Source: Thermothielavioides terrestris NRRL 8126 (lineage: Eukaryota; Ascomycota; Sordariomycetes; Sordariales; Chaetomiaceae). From it: DNA of 64,000 bases. Every line of letters starts with the position of its first letter. The stretch's first letter is position 1. The DNA is taken from contig NC_016462.1 in NCBI RefSeq assembly GCF_000226115.1, forward strand, positions 186,001-250,000. The letters are read 5' to 3'. The notes under the pieces were generated by a model. It was given only the letters and a program-made list of their open reading frames with translations, had not been told where the DNA came from and did not search any database. Below, piece by piece: positions 12,516 through 26,000 of the stretch. The position numbers and the translations under genes were made by a program.

Positions 12516-12543
<28 letters not shown>
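10519..12543 (+). mobile_element. LINE copy D, 5'-truncated, inserted in copy C/E
   Basis: A 2,025-bp 3' half of the LINE in plus orientation ends in (TAA)n. It is flanked by the 14-bp duplication ATATATAGTAGCTA (10,505-10,518 and 12,544-12,557). It starts in the reverse transcriptase domain and runs to the 3' end. Because the host LINE is on the minus strand, D and the adjoining half of the host form an inverted repeat of about 2 kb per arm. Confidence 0.88.
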
Positions 12544-12546
<3 letters not shown>

Positions 12547-15500
12547 TATAGTAGCTAGACTTAGTTGACCTAGTCGAAGACGCCTTTTAAGTCTAGTTGC
12601 AATAGCGAGGCGTAGGCGCTATATACCTATACTATCTTTACTATATTGGTCACTACCTAGATCACTACCTTTATAGACCTATATTATTAGAAGCCTATCT
12701 ATATCTCTAGGAGTAGCTTATATACCTTAGCTATATATATTACTTGGTCTACGATAGCTACTTTGATAATTTTTCCTACTATACTAAGTAGCGATATTAG
12801 ACGGTATACCTCTATCTCCGTTAGCTGCTCTAGAGACTTCCCTAGCTTCCTAAGGACGATAATCTATATAATATAAAATCTATATAGGAAGTGCTCTAGC
12901 TTAAAGTAGATATATATAATTACTATAAGTATCTTTAATAGTTTACTCTCCTTATTATAGGCCTTAAAGAACTTATTAGTAAAGAAGTCCTTATTAAATA
13001 CTTTATTTAATCCCATATAGCTTATAATCTCTATAATCTTAGCCCTATAGATCTCCTAGTTAATAGATATAGTATTATAAAAAGACCCTTTAGGCTAGTC
13101 TTAGTTAGGGATACTATTGTACTACGTCTATAGTATAGAGAAGAAGCGCCCTACTAACGCCTTAGCCTTTTAGACGTATATTATAGCGCTTTAAGGTTCG
13201 CTAGGCCCTAGCTAGAACGTTAGCAACGCTAGGGGTTTAGGGCGTTAGTAGCTTCGAAGTTATATCTACCTCTTAATATCCTATATTAGCTTCTATTCTC
13301 TCGATACTCTAGCAAGAGAGTAGTATTAATATAGTGTCTATAACTAGCTAGTATAGCGCTTAAACTACTATATTACCTTATAGTAGTATACTTAGGAGCT
13401 CGCTATATAGCTCGATCGCTAGATATATTTAGCCCTCTTTACCTCCTTTATCGCCTTATTAACTTTAAAGTTCTACTATAGTATATAGGATCCTCGATTA
13501 AGCTTCTAGTATAGTACTATTATATCTATAATACTAGTTAGCTTATATATTAGGGTATCTACTATATCTTTAAGTTCCTCTACTATATTAACCTCCCTTA
13601 GTAGGGTAAAGTACTATACCTTAGCCTTATACCTTTTATAGTCTAGTAGCGCCTAGCTATAGCCTAGTAGTATAATAGCTTTACTACTATTCCCCTTTAA
13701 TAGCACTTTAGCTATCTAGGGTATATAGTCTAAGCCTACTAAGTCGAGTAGCCCTAGCTACTAGGTACTGCTACCCTATATTGCCTAAATATAGTTAATT
13801 GTACTATCTCTATTGTCCTATTAAACCTAGGTAGATACATTATAAAGCGTTCAAAGCTTAAGCTCCTATTCTATTACGTTCTAGAGTAGTATATTTATCG
13901 ACTAAGAGGTCCTATTGTACCTATCCTATATTGGGTAGTAGGCGTTAAAGTCACTTATAAGTATATTATACCCCTTTAGCTCCTATTCTACTAGGGTATA
14001 GAGTAGCGATCGCTACCCTAGCTCCTAGTTAAACGAGTAGATAGACTATATAGTAAGGAGGTCCGACCCCCCCTTCTTAAACGTTATTGCCACCTAGTCT
14101 TCCTTAGCCTTAGTAGACTATATTATATAGTTGAGACGTTTATTTATATACAACGCTACTCTACTAGCGCTATATATTATTTTATACTATCTACCTTACT
14201 TATAGGGCAAGGTAGGTAGGGTTATAGTTAGCTAGATTAACAGCTTTTAAATTGCTACTAGGTTAAACTCCTCTTTCCTTTCTAACACTTAATTAAAGTA
14301 GTATCTACTACTATCGGTGTTCTAGTAGAGTACCTTTAGCGTTATAGCTATATACTTAGTATAGAACAAGGGCCTTTAGTTATAATATTGTTAGGCTATA
14401 AAGCTAGCTCTATATTCGTATTATATAGAGGCGCTATATAAGTAACGCTCCTATTTTATATCCTAGCTCCTTAGAACGTTTATAAGATTATTCTAAACTA
14501 GAATAGGTCTATACTGTTAAAGCGCCCTACCCTCTAGATATTGGTAGGCTAGTCTACCTTAGTAAGGCGCTTCTTTAGGCGCTACTCCCTTATCTTCCTA
14601 GCTTCTATACTATATACTTGCCCCTACTACTATCGTTACCTAAGGTTAAGGTATATAGAATATAAATAGACGATTAAGGAACTACTCCCTTATATACTTA
14701 TACTACTTCTATATAACCTTATAGCTTATATTAAAAGTTGTATAGGCACCCCTATAGTTAATATACTTTAGCTAGTGCTTAGCTAGGTTAGTCTTTATAG
14801 AGTATTATACCTCCTACTCTCTTATAATACTACTATCGCTATACGCTATATAGATATAAACTAAATAGTATATCTCCTCCTCTTTATAGAATACTACTTT
14901 ATATTTCTATTTTCTATATTTAAAGTATAAGATTATATACACTATACCTTTAAAGCGTTTATAAAGGTAGACAGTATAGTTAAGTAGAACCCCCTAGTCG
15001 ATAAGCTTTATAGCTTCCTTAACTATATAAAGCTCGACTAGTATATATATCGTTTATAGCCTTTAACCGTCCTTAGTACAACCTTATAGCGGATATAGCC
15101 TTATATATATGACCTAGACCTTATTTTCCTTTATTAGGTCTACTACTAAACGATTAAGGTCGTCTCTATACCTCGTTAAAGTAGCTAGCTAAGCGCTTTT
15201 CGCTAGTACTATAAAAGTATAGCGCTTAAGCACTATAGTCGCTCTAAACGTAGTAGTAACCTATACCTTATTGTCTTTATCGACGAACTATACTTAGCGA
15301 TCCTCCTTAAATATAACTACTATATTCCTACTCTTTAACAGCTTCTATACTATAATAGTACTACTTCCACTACCTCCTATAGTCGCTCCTATTGTAGCTA
15401 TAGCTATATTGACTGCCTAGACTATATCCCCTATACTCCTATTAACGATATCTATAGACGTCTATCTAAAGTCAATTACAAGCTTGTAAAATAGCTTCTT

Positions 15501-16164
15501 TGGTATATACTATATATAGCTTTTAAGTAGCTAGGGCACTATTATCGTAGCTATACCCTACCCTACTACCTAGGCCTAGGTCTTTGCTTAGGTACCTTTA
15601 ACGCCTACCTATAGCCTAACCTTGTTCTTTATCTATATAACCTCCTTTTTTATATAGTCGACGCTTTTATATAGCTTATATATATTGTAAAGGTAGTTTA
15701 GCTCGTCTTAAAACACCTTGTAGTAGTATATATATATAGTAGCCTATATATATAGCTATATCTCTAGCGGCACTAGGGTATAGAACTCTTATAAAAGCCT
15801 CGATCGTTTATTGTTAACGCCTTTAATATATATATTCTAATCGTTCGTAGCTCCTATAGAAGGGAGCCTACGTCTTTAATTACATTGATCAAAGTGCTTA
15901 TATACATTAGCTATAGTATTACAACTTATAGCACCTACTATTGGACTATCGCTATCGCTACTACGACCTATATAGCTACTACGCCCCCTCTACAATATCG
16001 TAGATAAGGGTAATTGGGTATACTAAGAATATTTATATTGTCGGATTCGACTTTAGCTTAATGGTTCTTTTGTAATTGGCGTTTAAGTACAAGGAAGCTC
16101 CTTAATTCTTTGACGACGATATATAAAGCGACAGTAGTAAAATATATATATTAAAGAGCTAAAG

Positions 16165-16575
16165 GTTCTATAAGTAGGTTAAGCCTATCTTCTTTTAGGC
16201 TATTAAGTGCACTAGCTCCTAAACTCTATCTAAAATACTCTCTTAAAGCAATAGTTTTCCTTCTTCTAAAAGCTATTAAGCCTATTCTCTTATTATTCTA
16301 TACCTATCTAAATAGTAGACCTCTAAGCTATTAAGCTCCTATTATATTCTTATTGTTTTTATTTTTCTACTACGTCGCTACTAGATATACTTAAGCTATA
16401 TATTTACCTACTGAGGAGATATCTTTCCTACTACTCAATATATACTCTCTTTATCTATCTATGGGGACACTACGTTGCTTTAGGAGCTATTTTACACGCT
16501 TAGTTTAATCTTATACGCTTAGTTTATAGTATAGTAGAGTAGGTTAGTATAGAGGTTTTACACTACTTAAGTATA
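16165..16575 (+). repeat. Partial copy of inverted-repeat arm X
   Basis: Similar by eye to 32,110-32,485, sharing segments such as ACTAGATATACTTAAGCTAT and GTAGAGTAGGTTAGTATAGA. It is one arm only, next to an LTR-like repeat at 16,603. Confidence 0.6.
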
Positions 16576-16602
16576 TACTAACTATGTTTTAATACTTATA
16601 AA

Positions 16603-16904
16603 TGTCGCAAGATGCTCTATAATATAGTTAGCTATATATAAATAAGATAATATATATATACTAGTCTAGATGTAAACTAGTGTAAGGTTATAAGCTAGTA
16701 TAGATATCCTCTACACCTTATAGCTATCTTCTACTTCCCTTCTTTATACAACTACATTAGTTATACTATACTACAATGTTATATAACTATTGTACCTATA
16801 ATAGTTAGTTGCGCTTATTTCCTTATATTATACTCTTTTCTCTGTTTTTAATCACTTTTATTGCTTTAATAGCATATATTACACACTTTCTAATTTAATT
16901 AGCG
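16603..16904 (+). repeat. LTR-like repeat Y, uninterrupted reference copy
   Basis: The segment from about 16,603 (TGTCGCAAGATGC) matches 42,061-42,127, 42,823-42,916 and 49,024-49,060, which flank two later insertions. The copy at 42,061 follows a polypurine tract, as a 3' LTR would. The end next to LINE H is uncertain. Confidence 0.6.
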
Positions 16905-17010
16905 TATAATATATTTTGCTATAAGGTTATAGGCTTAGCTATAATCCTATTGAACTATAGATATATTATATAATCTTTAAAGTAGCTTTTTAAAAGTATA
17001 ATGAGCTTCT

Positions 17011-20000
17011 AAGAGTTTAAGACTTCTTTATATTTAAACGCTGATTGCGAAGGAACCGTCGAGCTAAAATCGAATCTAATAACGCGAGTGTTCTTAGTGT
17101 ACTTAGTTACCCCTATCTACAATATTGTAGAGGGGGCGTAGCAGCTATGTAGGTCGTAGTAGCGATTGTAGTAGCCTAGTAGAGGGCTCTGTAAGTCGCA
17201 ACACTATAGCTAATGTATATGAGCACCCCGACCGACGCGACTAAAGACTTAGGCTCCCTTCTATAGGAGCTATAAACGATTGGAATATATATACTAAAGG
17301 CGCTAGCGACAAGAAATCGAGGCTTTTATAGGAATTCTATACCTTAGTATCGCTAGAGATATAGCTATATATATAGGCTACTATATATATATATTACTAT
17401 AAGGTGTTTTAGGACAAGCTAAACTGCCTCTACAATATATATAAGCTATATAAAAGTGTCGACTATATAAAGGAGGAGGTTATATAGATAAGAAACAAGG
17501 TTAGGATATAGCTAAGCGCTAGAGGTATATAGGCGAGGACCTAGGCCTAGGTAGCTAGGTAGAGTATAACTATAATAGCAGTGCCTTAGATACTTAAGAG
17601 CTATATATAGTATATACTAAAGAAGCTGTTCTATAAGCTAGTGATCGATCTTAGGTAAGCGCCTATAGATATTATTAATAGGAGTATAGATAATATAGTC
17701 TAGGTAGTTAATATAGCTATAGCTACTATAGGGGCGACAATAGGAGGTGGCGAAAGTGGTATAATCGCTATATAGAAGCTACTAAAGAGTAGAAATATAG
17801 TGGTTATATTTAAAGAGGACTACTAGGTATAGTTCGTCGATAAGGACAATAAAGTGTAGGTTACCACTATATTTAGAGCGACTGTAGTATTTAAACGTTA
17901 TACCTTTACTATATTAGCGAAGGGTATTTAGCTAGCTACTTTAACGAGGTATAGAAATAGCTTCGACTATCTAGCGGTAGATCTAGTGAAGGAGAATAAG
18001 GTCTAAATCGTATATATAAGACTATATACGTTGTAAGGTAGTACTAAGGACAGCTAGGGGCTATATATAATATATATATTGGTCGAGCTATATATAGTAG
18101 AGGAAGCTACGAAGTTTATTAACTAGGGCGTCCTACTTAACTATATAGTCTACCTTTGTAAATACTTCGAAGGCGTAGTATAAGCGATTCTATACTTTAA
18201 ATATAAGAAGTAGGGATATAAGGCAGTGTTCTATAAAGAGGAGGAGGTATATTACCTAATCTACGTTTATATAGTATATAGCGATAGTAGTATTATAAAG
18301 GAGTAAAAGGCGAAGTATACTATAAAGACCAACTTAACTAGGTACTAGCCAAAGTATATTAATTGCGAAGGTACTTATATAGCCTTTAATATAAGCTATA
18401 AAGTTATATAGAAGTAGCACTAGTATATAAGGGAGCAATTCCTTGACTATCTACTTATATTCTATATACCCTAGTCCTAGGTGAAGGCAGTAGGGGTAGC
18501 AAGTATATAATATAGGAGCTAGGAGGACGAGCCTATAGAGTAGCGTCTAAAGAAGCGCCTTACTAAGGTAGATAAGCCTATTGATATCTAGAGAGCTAGG
18601 CGTATTAATAGAGTAGACCTGTTTTAGTTTAAGGTACTCTTATAGACGTTCTAGGGGACTAGGGTATAGAAAAGGAGCGCTACTTATATAGCGCCCTTAT
18701 ATAGTATAAGTATAGAGCTAGCTTTATAGCTTAATATAGTTATAACTAAAGGCCTTTGTTTAATACTAAGTATATAGCTATAATGCTAAAAGTACTTTAT
18801 TAGAACACTAATAGTAGTAGACACTGTTTTAACTAGGTACTAGAGAAGAGAGAGAAGTTTGACTTAGTAGTAATTTAAAAGCTATTAATTTAGTTAAATA
18901 TAACTTTATTAGCCCTACTTTATAGGTAAAGTAGAAGATATAAAATAATATATAATATAGGAAGGGTAGTGCTATATATAAGTAAGTACCTGAATTATAT
19001 AATATAGTCTATAGAAGTTGGGGAAGACTAGATAGCAATAATATTTAAAAGAGAAGGGTCGGACTCCCTTATAATATAGTCTATCTACTTATTTAACTAG
19101 GAGCTAGGATAGAAGTCGCTGCTCTATACCCTAGTAGAGTAGAAGCTAAAAGGGTATAATATACTTATAGACGACTTTAATATATACTATCTAATATAGG
19201 ATAGGTATAATAGGACCTCTCGATTAACGAGTATACTGCTCTAGATTATAGTAAAATAGGAGCTTAAGCTCTATATACCTTGTAGTATATCTATCTAGAT
19301 TTGTTAAAGTAATAGAGATGATATAATAGACTATATCTAGGTAATATAGAGTAGTAGCGCCTAGTAGCTAGGACTACTCAACTTAGTAGGCTTAGACTAT
19401 ATACCCTAGGTAGCTAAAGTGCTACTAAAGGGGAGTAATAGTAGAGCTATTATACTATTGAGCTATAGCTAGGCGTTACTAGACTATAAAAGGTATAAAG
19501 CTAAAGTGTAGTTCTTTACTCTATTAAAGAAGATCAATATAGTAGAGGAACTTAAAGATATAGTAGGTACCTTAATATATAAGCTAACTAGTATTATAGA
19601 TATAGTAGCGCTATACTAGAAGCTTAATTAGAGGTCCTATACTTTAGTATAACTTTAAAGTTGATAAAGCGATATAGGAAGCAAGGAGGGCTAAATGCAT
19701 TTAGCGGTTAAACTATATTATAAACGTCTAAGAGTATTATTATAAGACAATAAAGCGGTTTAAACGCTATATTAGCTAATTATAGACGTTATATTAGCGC
19801 TATTTACTTACTAAAGCGTCAAGGGAGTAGAAGCTAATATAGGATATTAAAAGGTAGATATAGCTTCGAAGCTACTAATACCCTAAGCTACTAGCGCTAT
19901 TAGTGCTCTAGCTAAGGCCTAGCGAGCCTTAGAGCGCTATAACGTATATATAGAAGGTAAAGGCATTAGTAAAACGCTTTTTTCCTATACTATAAGTATA

Positions 20001-23000
20001 GTATAATAGTATCCTTAACTAGGACTAGCCTAAAAGGTTGTTCTATAACACTACACCTATCGACTAGGAGGTCTATAGTAGCGAGATTATAGAGATTATA
20101 AGCTATATAGGATCGAATAAAGTGCTTAGCAAGGACCTTCTTACTAACAAGTTCCTTAAGGCCTATAATATAGAGAGTAAGCTATTAGAGGTACTTATAA
20201 CAATTATATATATCTACTTTAAGTTAGAGCACTTCTTATATAGATTCTACGCTATATAGGTGGTTGTTCTTAGGAAACTAGGGAAGTCTTAGGAGTAATT
20301 AGAGGAGATAGAGGCGTATTGCCTAATATCGCTATTTAGTATAGTAGACAAGGTTATTAAGGCGGCTATTATAGACTAAGCTACTTCTAGAGATATCAAT
20401 AGGCTTCTAGCAATATAGGTTAATAGAGGTAGTAATCTAGGTAGTGACCGATATAGTAAAGATAGTAGAAGTATATAGCGCCTATATATCGCTACTATAG
20501 CTAGACCTAAAGGGCGCTTTCGACTATATTAATTAGATCTAGCTACTATATATACTTTAAGAGCTAGGTTTTAAAAGGAAGCTGATTTTACTTCTAAAGA
20601 GCTACTTCAAGGATTATATAGTATACTTAAGGAGGCTTCTTTGCACTTAAACGCCGATTGCGAAGGAACTGTTGAGCCAAAATTGAATCCGACAACGTAA
20701 ATGTTCTTAGTATACCCGGTTACCCCTATCTACAATGTTGTAGAGGGGGCGTAGCGGCTATATAGGTCGTAGTGGCGATAGCGGTAGCTCGGCGTTAGGC
20801 GCTATAGGTCGCGATACTATAGCTAACGTATGTAAATACCTTGACCGATACGACCGAAGACTTAGGCTCCCTTCTATAAGAGCTATAAACGATCGGAATA
20901 TATATACCAAGGGCGTTAGCGATAAGCGATCAAGGCTTTTATAGGAATTCTACGCCCTAGTGTTGTTAGAGATATAGCTATATATGTGGGCTATTATATA
21001 AATATACTACTACAAGGTGTTCTAAGATGAGCTAAACTACCTTTACGATATATATAAGCTATATAGGAGCGTCGACTATATTAAAGAGGAGGTTATATAA
21101 ATTAAGAGTAAGGTTAGGATATAGGTAAGTGCTAGAGATATATATATAAGGACCTAGGCCTAGGTAGTAGGGTAAGGCGTAGCTACAATAGTAGTACCCT
21201 AGCTATTTGAAAGCTATATATAGTATATATCGAAGAAGCTATTCTATAAGCTTATAGTAGACCTTGGATAAGCGTTTATAGATATTGTTAATAGGAGTAT
21301 AGGAGATATAGTTTAGGCGGTCAATGTAGCTATAGCGACGATAGGAGCGACAATAGAGGGCGATAAAAGTGGTATAATCGTAGCGAAGAAGCTACTAAAG
21401 AGTAGGAATATAGTAGTTACCTTTGAAGAGGACTACTAGATATAGTTTGCTAATAAGGACAATAAGGTATAGGTTATAAGCTATATTTAGAGCGACTACG
21501 ATACTTAAACACTATACCTTTATAGTATTTGTAAAGGACGTTCAACTTATTGCTTTAATAAGGTATAGAGATAACGCTAGCTACTTAGTAGTAGACTTAG
21601 CGAAGGAAAATAAGGTTTAGATCGTATATACAAAGCTATAAACGCTATAGGGCAGTATTAAGGACGATTAGGGGCTATAAACGATATATATACTAGTCGA
21701 GCTATATATAGTTGAGGAGATAGCGAAGCTTATTGACTAAGGAGTCTTACTTAATTATATAGTCTACCTTTATAAACGCTTTAAAAGTATAGTATATACA
21801 ATCCTATACTTTAAATATAGAAAGTAGGAATATAAGGCGATATTCTATAAGAAGGAAGAGGTACACTATTTAATCTATATCTATATAGTATATAGCGATA
21901 GCAATATAGTAAAGGAGCGAGAGGTAAAATACTTAGTAAAGACCGACTTAGCTAGGAATAGGCCAAAGTATATCAACTATAGGGGCGTCTATATAGCCTT
22001 TAATATAAGTTGTAAAATAGCGAAGGAGTAGCGCTAATATATAAAAGAGCAGTTTAACGACTACCTACTTACTTTCTATATACTCTAGCCTTAGATAGCG
22101 GTAGCGACGAGAGCAAATATATAGCGTAGGAGCTAGGAGGATAAGTTGGGAGAATAGCGTCTAAGGAAGCGCTTTACTAAAGTGAGCTAGCCTACCGATA
22201 TCTAGAGGGTAGGACGCTCCAATGGTATAGACCTATTCTAATTTAAAGTACTTTTATAAACCTTTTAAGGAGCAAAGGCGTAGAATAGGAGCGTTATTTA
22301 TATAGTGCCTCTATATAGTATAAGTATAGAGCTAACTTTAGTCTAATATAGTAATAACTAAGGGCCTCTGTCCTATACTAAATATATAGCTATAACGTTG
22401 AGAGTACTCTACTAGAATACCGATAGTAGTAGAAATCGCTTTAACTAAGTGTTAGAGGGTAGAGAGGAATTTGACTTAGTAGCGATTTAGGAGCTACTAA
22501 TTCGCTTAGATACAACCTCTCTAGCCTTACCCTATAGGCAAGGTAGCTAGTATAAAATAGTATATAGCGCTAGTAGGGTAGCGCTATATATAAGTAAGCG
22601 CCTTGATTATATAATATAGTTGGCTAAGGTAGGGGAAAACTAGGTGGCTATAATGTTTAAGAAAGAAGGATCGGACCCCTTTACGATATAGTCTATCTAC
22701 TTATTTAACTAAGAGCTAGGGTAGTAGTCGCTACTCTACGCCTTAGTAGAGTAGGAGCTAAGAGGGTGTAATATATTTATAGACGACTTCAACGCCTATT
22801 ATCTAATATAAGATAAGTATAATAGGACCTCTTAATTAGCGAATATACTACTTTAGATTATAGTAGAATAGGAGCTTAAGCTTTGTACACTATATAGTAT
22901 ATCTACCTAAGTATAATAAGGCAATAGGGATAGTATAATCAACTATATTTAGATAATATAGGATAGTAGTGTTTAGTGACTAGGACCGTTTAACTTAGTA

Positions 23001-26000
23001 GGCTTAGACTATATATCTTAGATAGCTAAAGTACTACTAAGAGGAAGTAGTAGCAAAGCTACTACGCTATAGGGCTATAGCTAGGTACTACTAGACTATA
23101 AGAGGTATAAGGCTAAGACTTAGTTCCTAACCTTGCTAAGGGAAATCAATACGGTAGAGGAACTCGAGGATATAGTAGATACCCTTATATATAAGCTAAC
23201 TAATATTATAGATATAGTAGTACTGTGCTATAAGCTCAACTAGGGATCCTATACGCTATAGTAGAACCTCGAAGTCGACGAGGTAATATAAGAAGCGAGG
23301 AGGGCTAAACGCGCTTAGCGATCAAGTTGTATAGTAAGCTTCTAAATGTATTACTATAAGGTAGTACAACGTTTTAAATGTTATATTCGTTAGTCGTAGA
23401 CGCTATACTAACGCTACTTACTCGCTAGGGCGTTAAAGAAGCAAAAGCTAATATAGGATATCAAGAGGTAGGTATAGCTTTATAGCTATCAATGCCCTAA
23501 GCCACTAGCGTTGCTAGCGCTCTAGCTAGGGCCTAGCGAGCCCTAGAGCAATATAATATACGCCTAGAAGGCGGAGATGCTAGTAGGGCACTTCTTCCCT
23601 ATACTATAGGCGTAGGATAATAATATACTTAACTGAGATTAGCTTAAAGAGTCTTTCTATAATACTACGCCTATTGACTAGGAGGTCTATAGTACTAAGA
23701 TCGTTAAGATTGTAAACTATATAGGATTAAATAAAGCGTTTAGTAAGGATCTCTTTACTAATAAGTTCCTTAAAGCTTATAATAAGCAGAGTAAGCTATC
23801 GGAGGTACTTATAGTAATTATATATATCTACTTCTAGCTAGAGCACTTCCTATATAGATTCTATACTATATAGATAGTAGTCCTTAAGAAGCTAGGGAAA
23901 TCTCTAGAATAGCTAAAGGAAGTAGAAGCGTATTACCTAATATTGCTATTTAGTATAGTAGATAAGATTATTGAGGTAGCTATTATAGACTAGGTAATAT
24001 ATATAGCTAAGGTATATAAGCTACTCCTAAAGATGTAGATAGGCTTCTAGTAGTATAGATCTACTAAGGTGGTAATCTAAATAGTGACTAATGCAGTAAA
24101 GATAATATAGGCGCGTAGCGCCTACGCCTCGTTATTACAACTAGATCTAAAAGGCGCTTTCGACTAGGTCGACTAGGTCTAGCTACTATATACACTTTGA
24201 GAGATAGGCTTTGAGAGGAAGCTAGTTATACTTTTGAAGAGCTATTTCGAAGATCGTATAGTACATCTATAGTTCAATAGGATTATAGCTAAGCCAACGA
24301 CCCTATAGCAAAGTATGCTATAGGGTTCGCTATTATCGCTAACGCTATTTATCCTCTTTATTACCCCCCTGTTCTACACTTTCAAGGCGTATACTAGGCT
24401 TTTAACGGTTGGATATATAGATGACACTAACCTTCTTATATTTAGATAGGATATACTAGCGTATTACTATATATTAAAGAGAGGGTTTACCAAGTATAAG
24501 AAGTAGGCTATAGAGCAAGGGATATAGTTTAAACTAGCGAAGAGCGAGCTTATCTACTTTATATAAGCGCGACGACTATATATAGAGGTCGTTAATATCC
24601 TTGGCGAAGGTTAGCTAGGACTTGTACCTATAGAGTTAGCGAGGTTCCTAGGTATATAGCTAGACTGTAAACTCTTGTTTCAAGTGTATAAGAAGGTGGT
24701 TGAGGCTAAGATAGCTATATAGAAATTTGCCTTTATAAGACTTATAGCAAAGACGTATAGGGTATATATTATATAAGCTTAGGAGATCTATACAAAGGTC
24801 ATTAAGAGCGTCCTCTTATACAAAGTAGTAGTATAATATACTTTAACGCTAGTTGGAGAGACCCTTTATAGGATTGTATATAGCTTTAGTATAACTTAGT
24901 TGGGCTACCTTAAAGTAATTGCTAGTATATATAAGGCTATACTAGTCTATAACCTAGAAAGTAAGACCTAGATACCCCCTATCGACGTATACCTTAACCA
25001 CTAGGCGGTATATATCGAATAGAGGCTCTAGAAAACTAAGCTTATATAGCTTCTACGCGAAGTCTATACGAAGGTAGCGTTGAGGTTGAAGAAGAGGCGC
25101 TATATACGCTATACCCTAGTAGCGAGACTAGCTATAGGGAAGTCCTCTATAGAATAGAGGTAAATGTAGGCTAAGAGCTAGCTCCTTATATACTACCTAG
25201 TAGTAGTAGCGGAAGTGTAGGACGAGAGCGATAAGGACAACGATTAGAGGCTCTAAGAGCTATAGCTTTGTACTAATATAAATATAGTTATAATAGAGGA
25301 GTAGAAGGTATATAGAGAGCTATAGATATACTATATAGACGCTAGTCTAACCTATATACCTTAGAGCCTCTCACCTAAATATTATAGGTATATAAGGGTC
25401 TTAGTAAAGCGTAGAGCTTCTTCTTTATATAGGCGTATATTAGGGCTATTAGCCTTAGGTAGTTCCTATTCTAGAAAGGGGTACTAGATACGTCTATACT
25501 ACTCTATTGTTATAGCAAGGTATTTGAGACCGTCGCCTACCTTACAATACGCTATAAGGACTTTATAGTTGCTATAGGGAGGCCTTACGTCTAAGACTAG
25601 TATACGCTATTTATACTATTTAGGAGTAGGAGAGGCGTTTAGAAGCTTATAAAATAGCTAATATATACTAGGCGCCTATAGGAGTACTAGCTAGTACTTA
25701 AGCTAAATGTCGAGGGTAAAGTAGGTTATAGGGGGCTAGTGGAGGGCTCTATAAGCGTGTAGTAAGCGTATAGTAGCTAGGACAATATAGTAGAGGAGCC
25801 TTTAGTGGTTAGCTATAAGGACTAGGATATAGGTAAGAGGCGTAAAAAGAGGGGGGGAGGCATAGGAAGATCGGCCTCTAGCCGCTCTCTCCGAGTATAT
25901 AGCGCGCCTAGCAGCTACGACATTCGCACTAGGAATGCGTTGTATATATAAGTAGCGTATAATGGGCTATATAGGCCGCTATATCTCCGTCGCTACTAGG

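Larger units (their letters stand above)
8499..16112 (-). mobile_element. LINE copy C/E, full length, minus strand, split by LINE D
   Basis: The element reads from its 5' end near 16,112 to a (TAA)n tail at 8,499 (seen as TTATTATTAATC on the plus strand). It is flanked by the 11-bp duplication ACGACGATATA (8,488-8,498 and 16,113-16,123). It is interrupted by copy D with a 14-bp duplication. Without D and one duplication it is about 5,575 bp, matching the other full-length copies. ORF1-like, endonuclease and reverse transcriptase regions are all present but riddled with stops. Confidence 0.85.
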
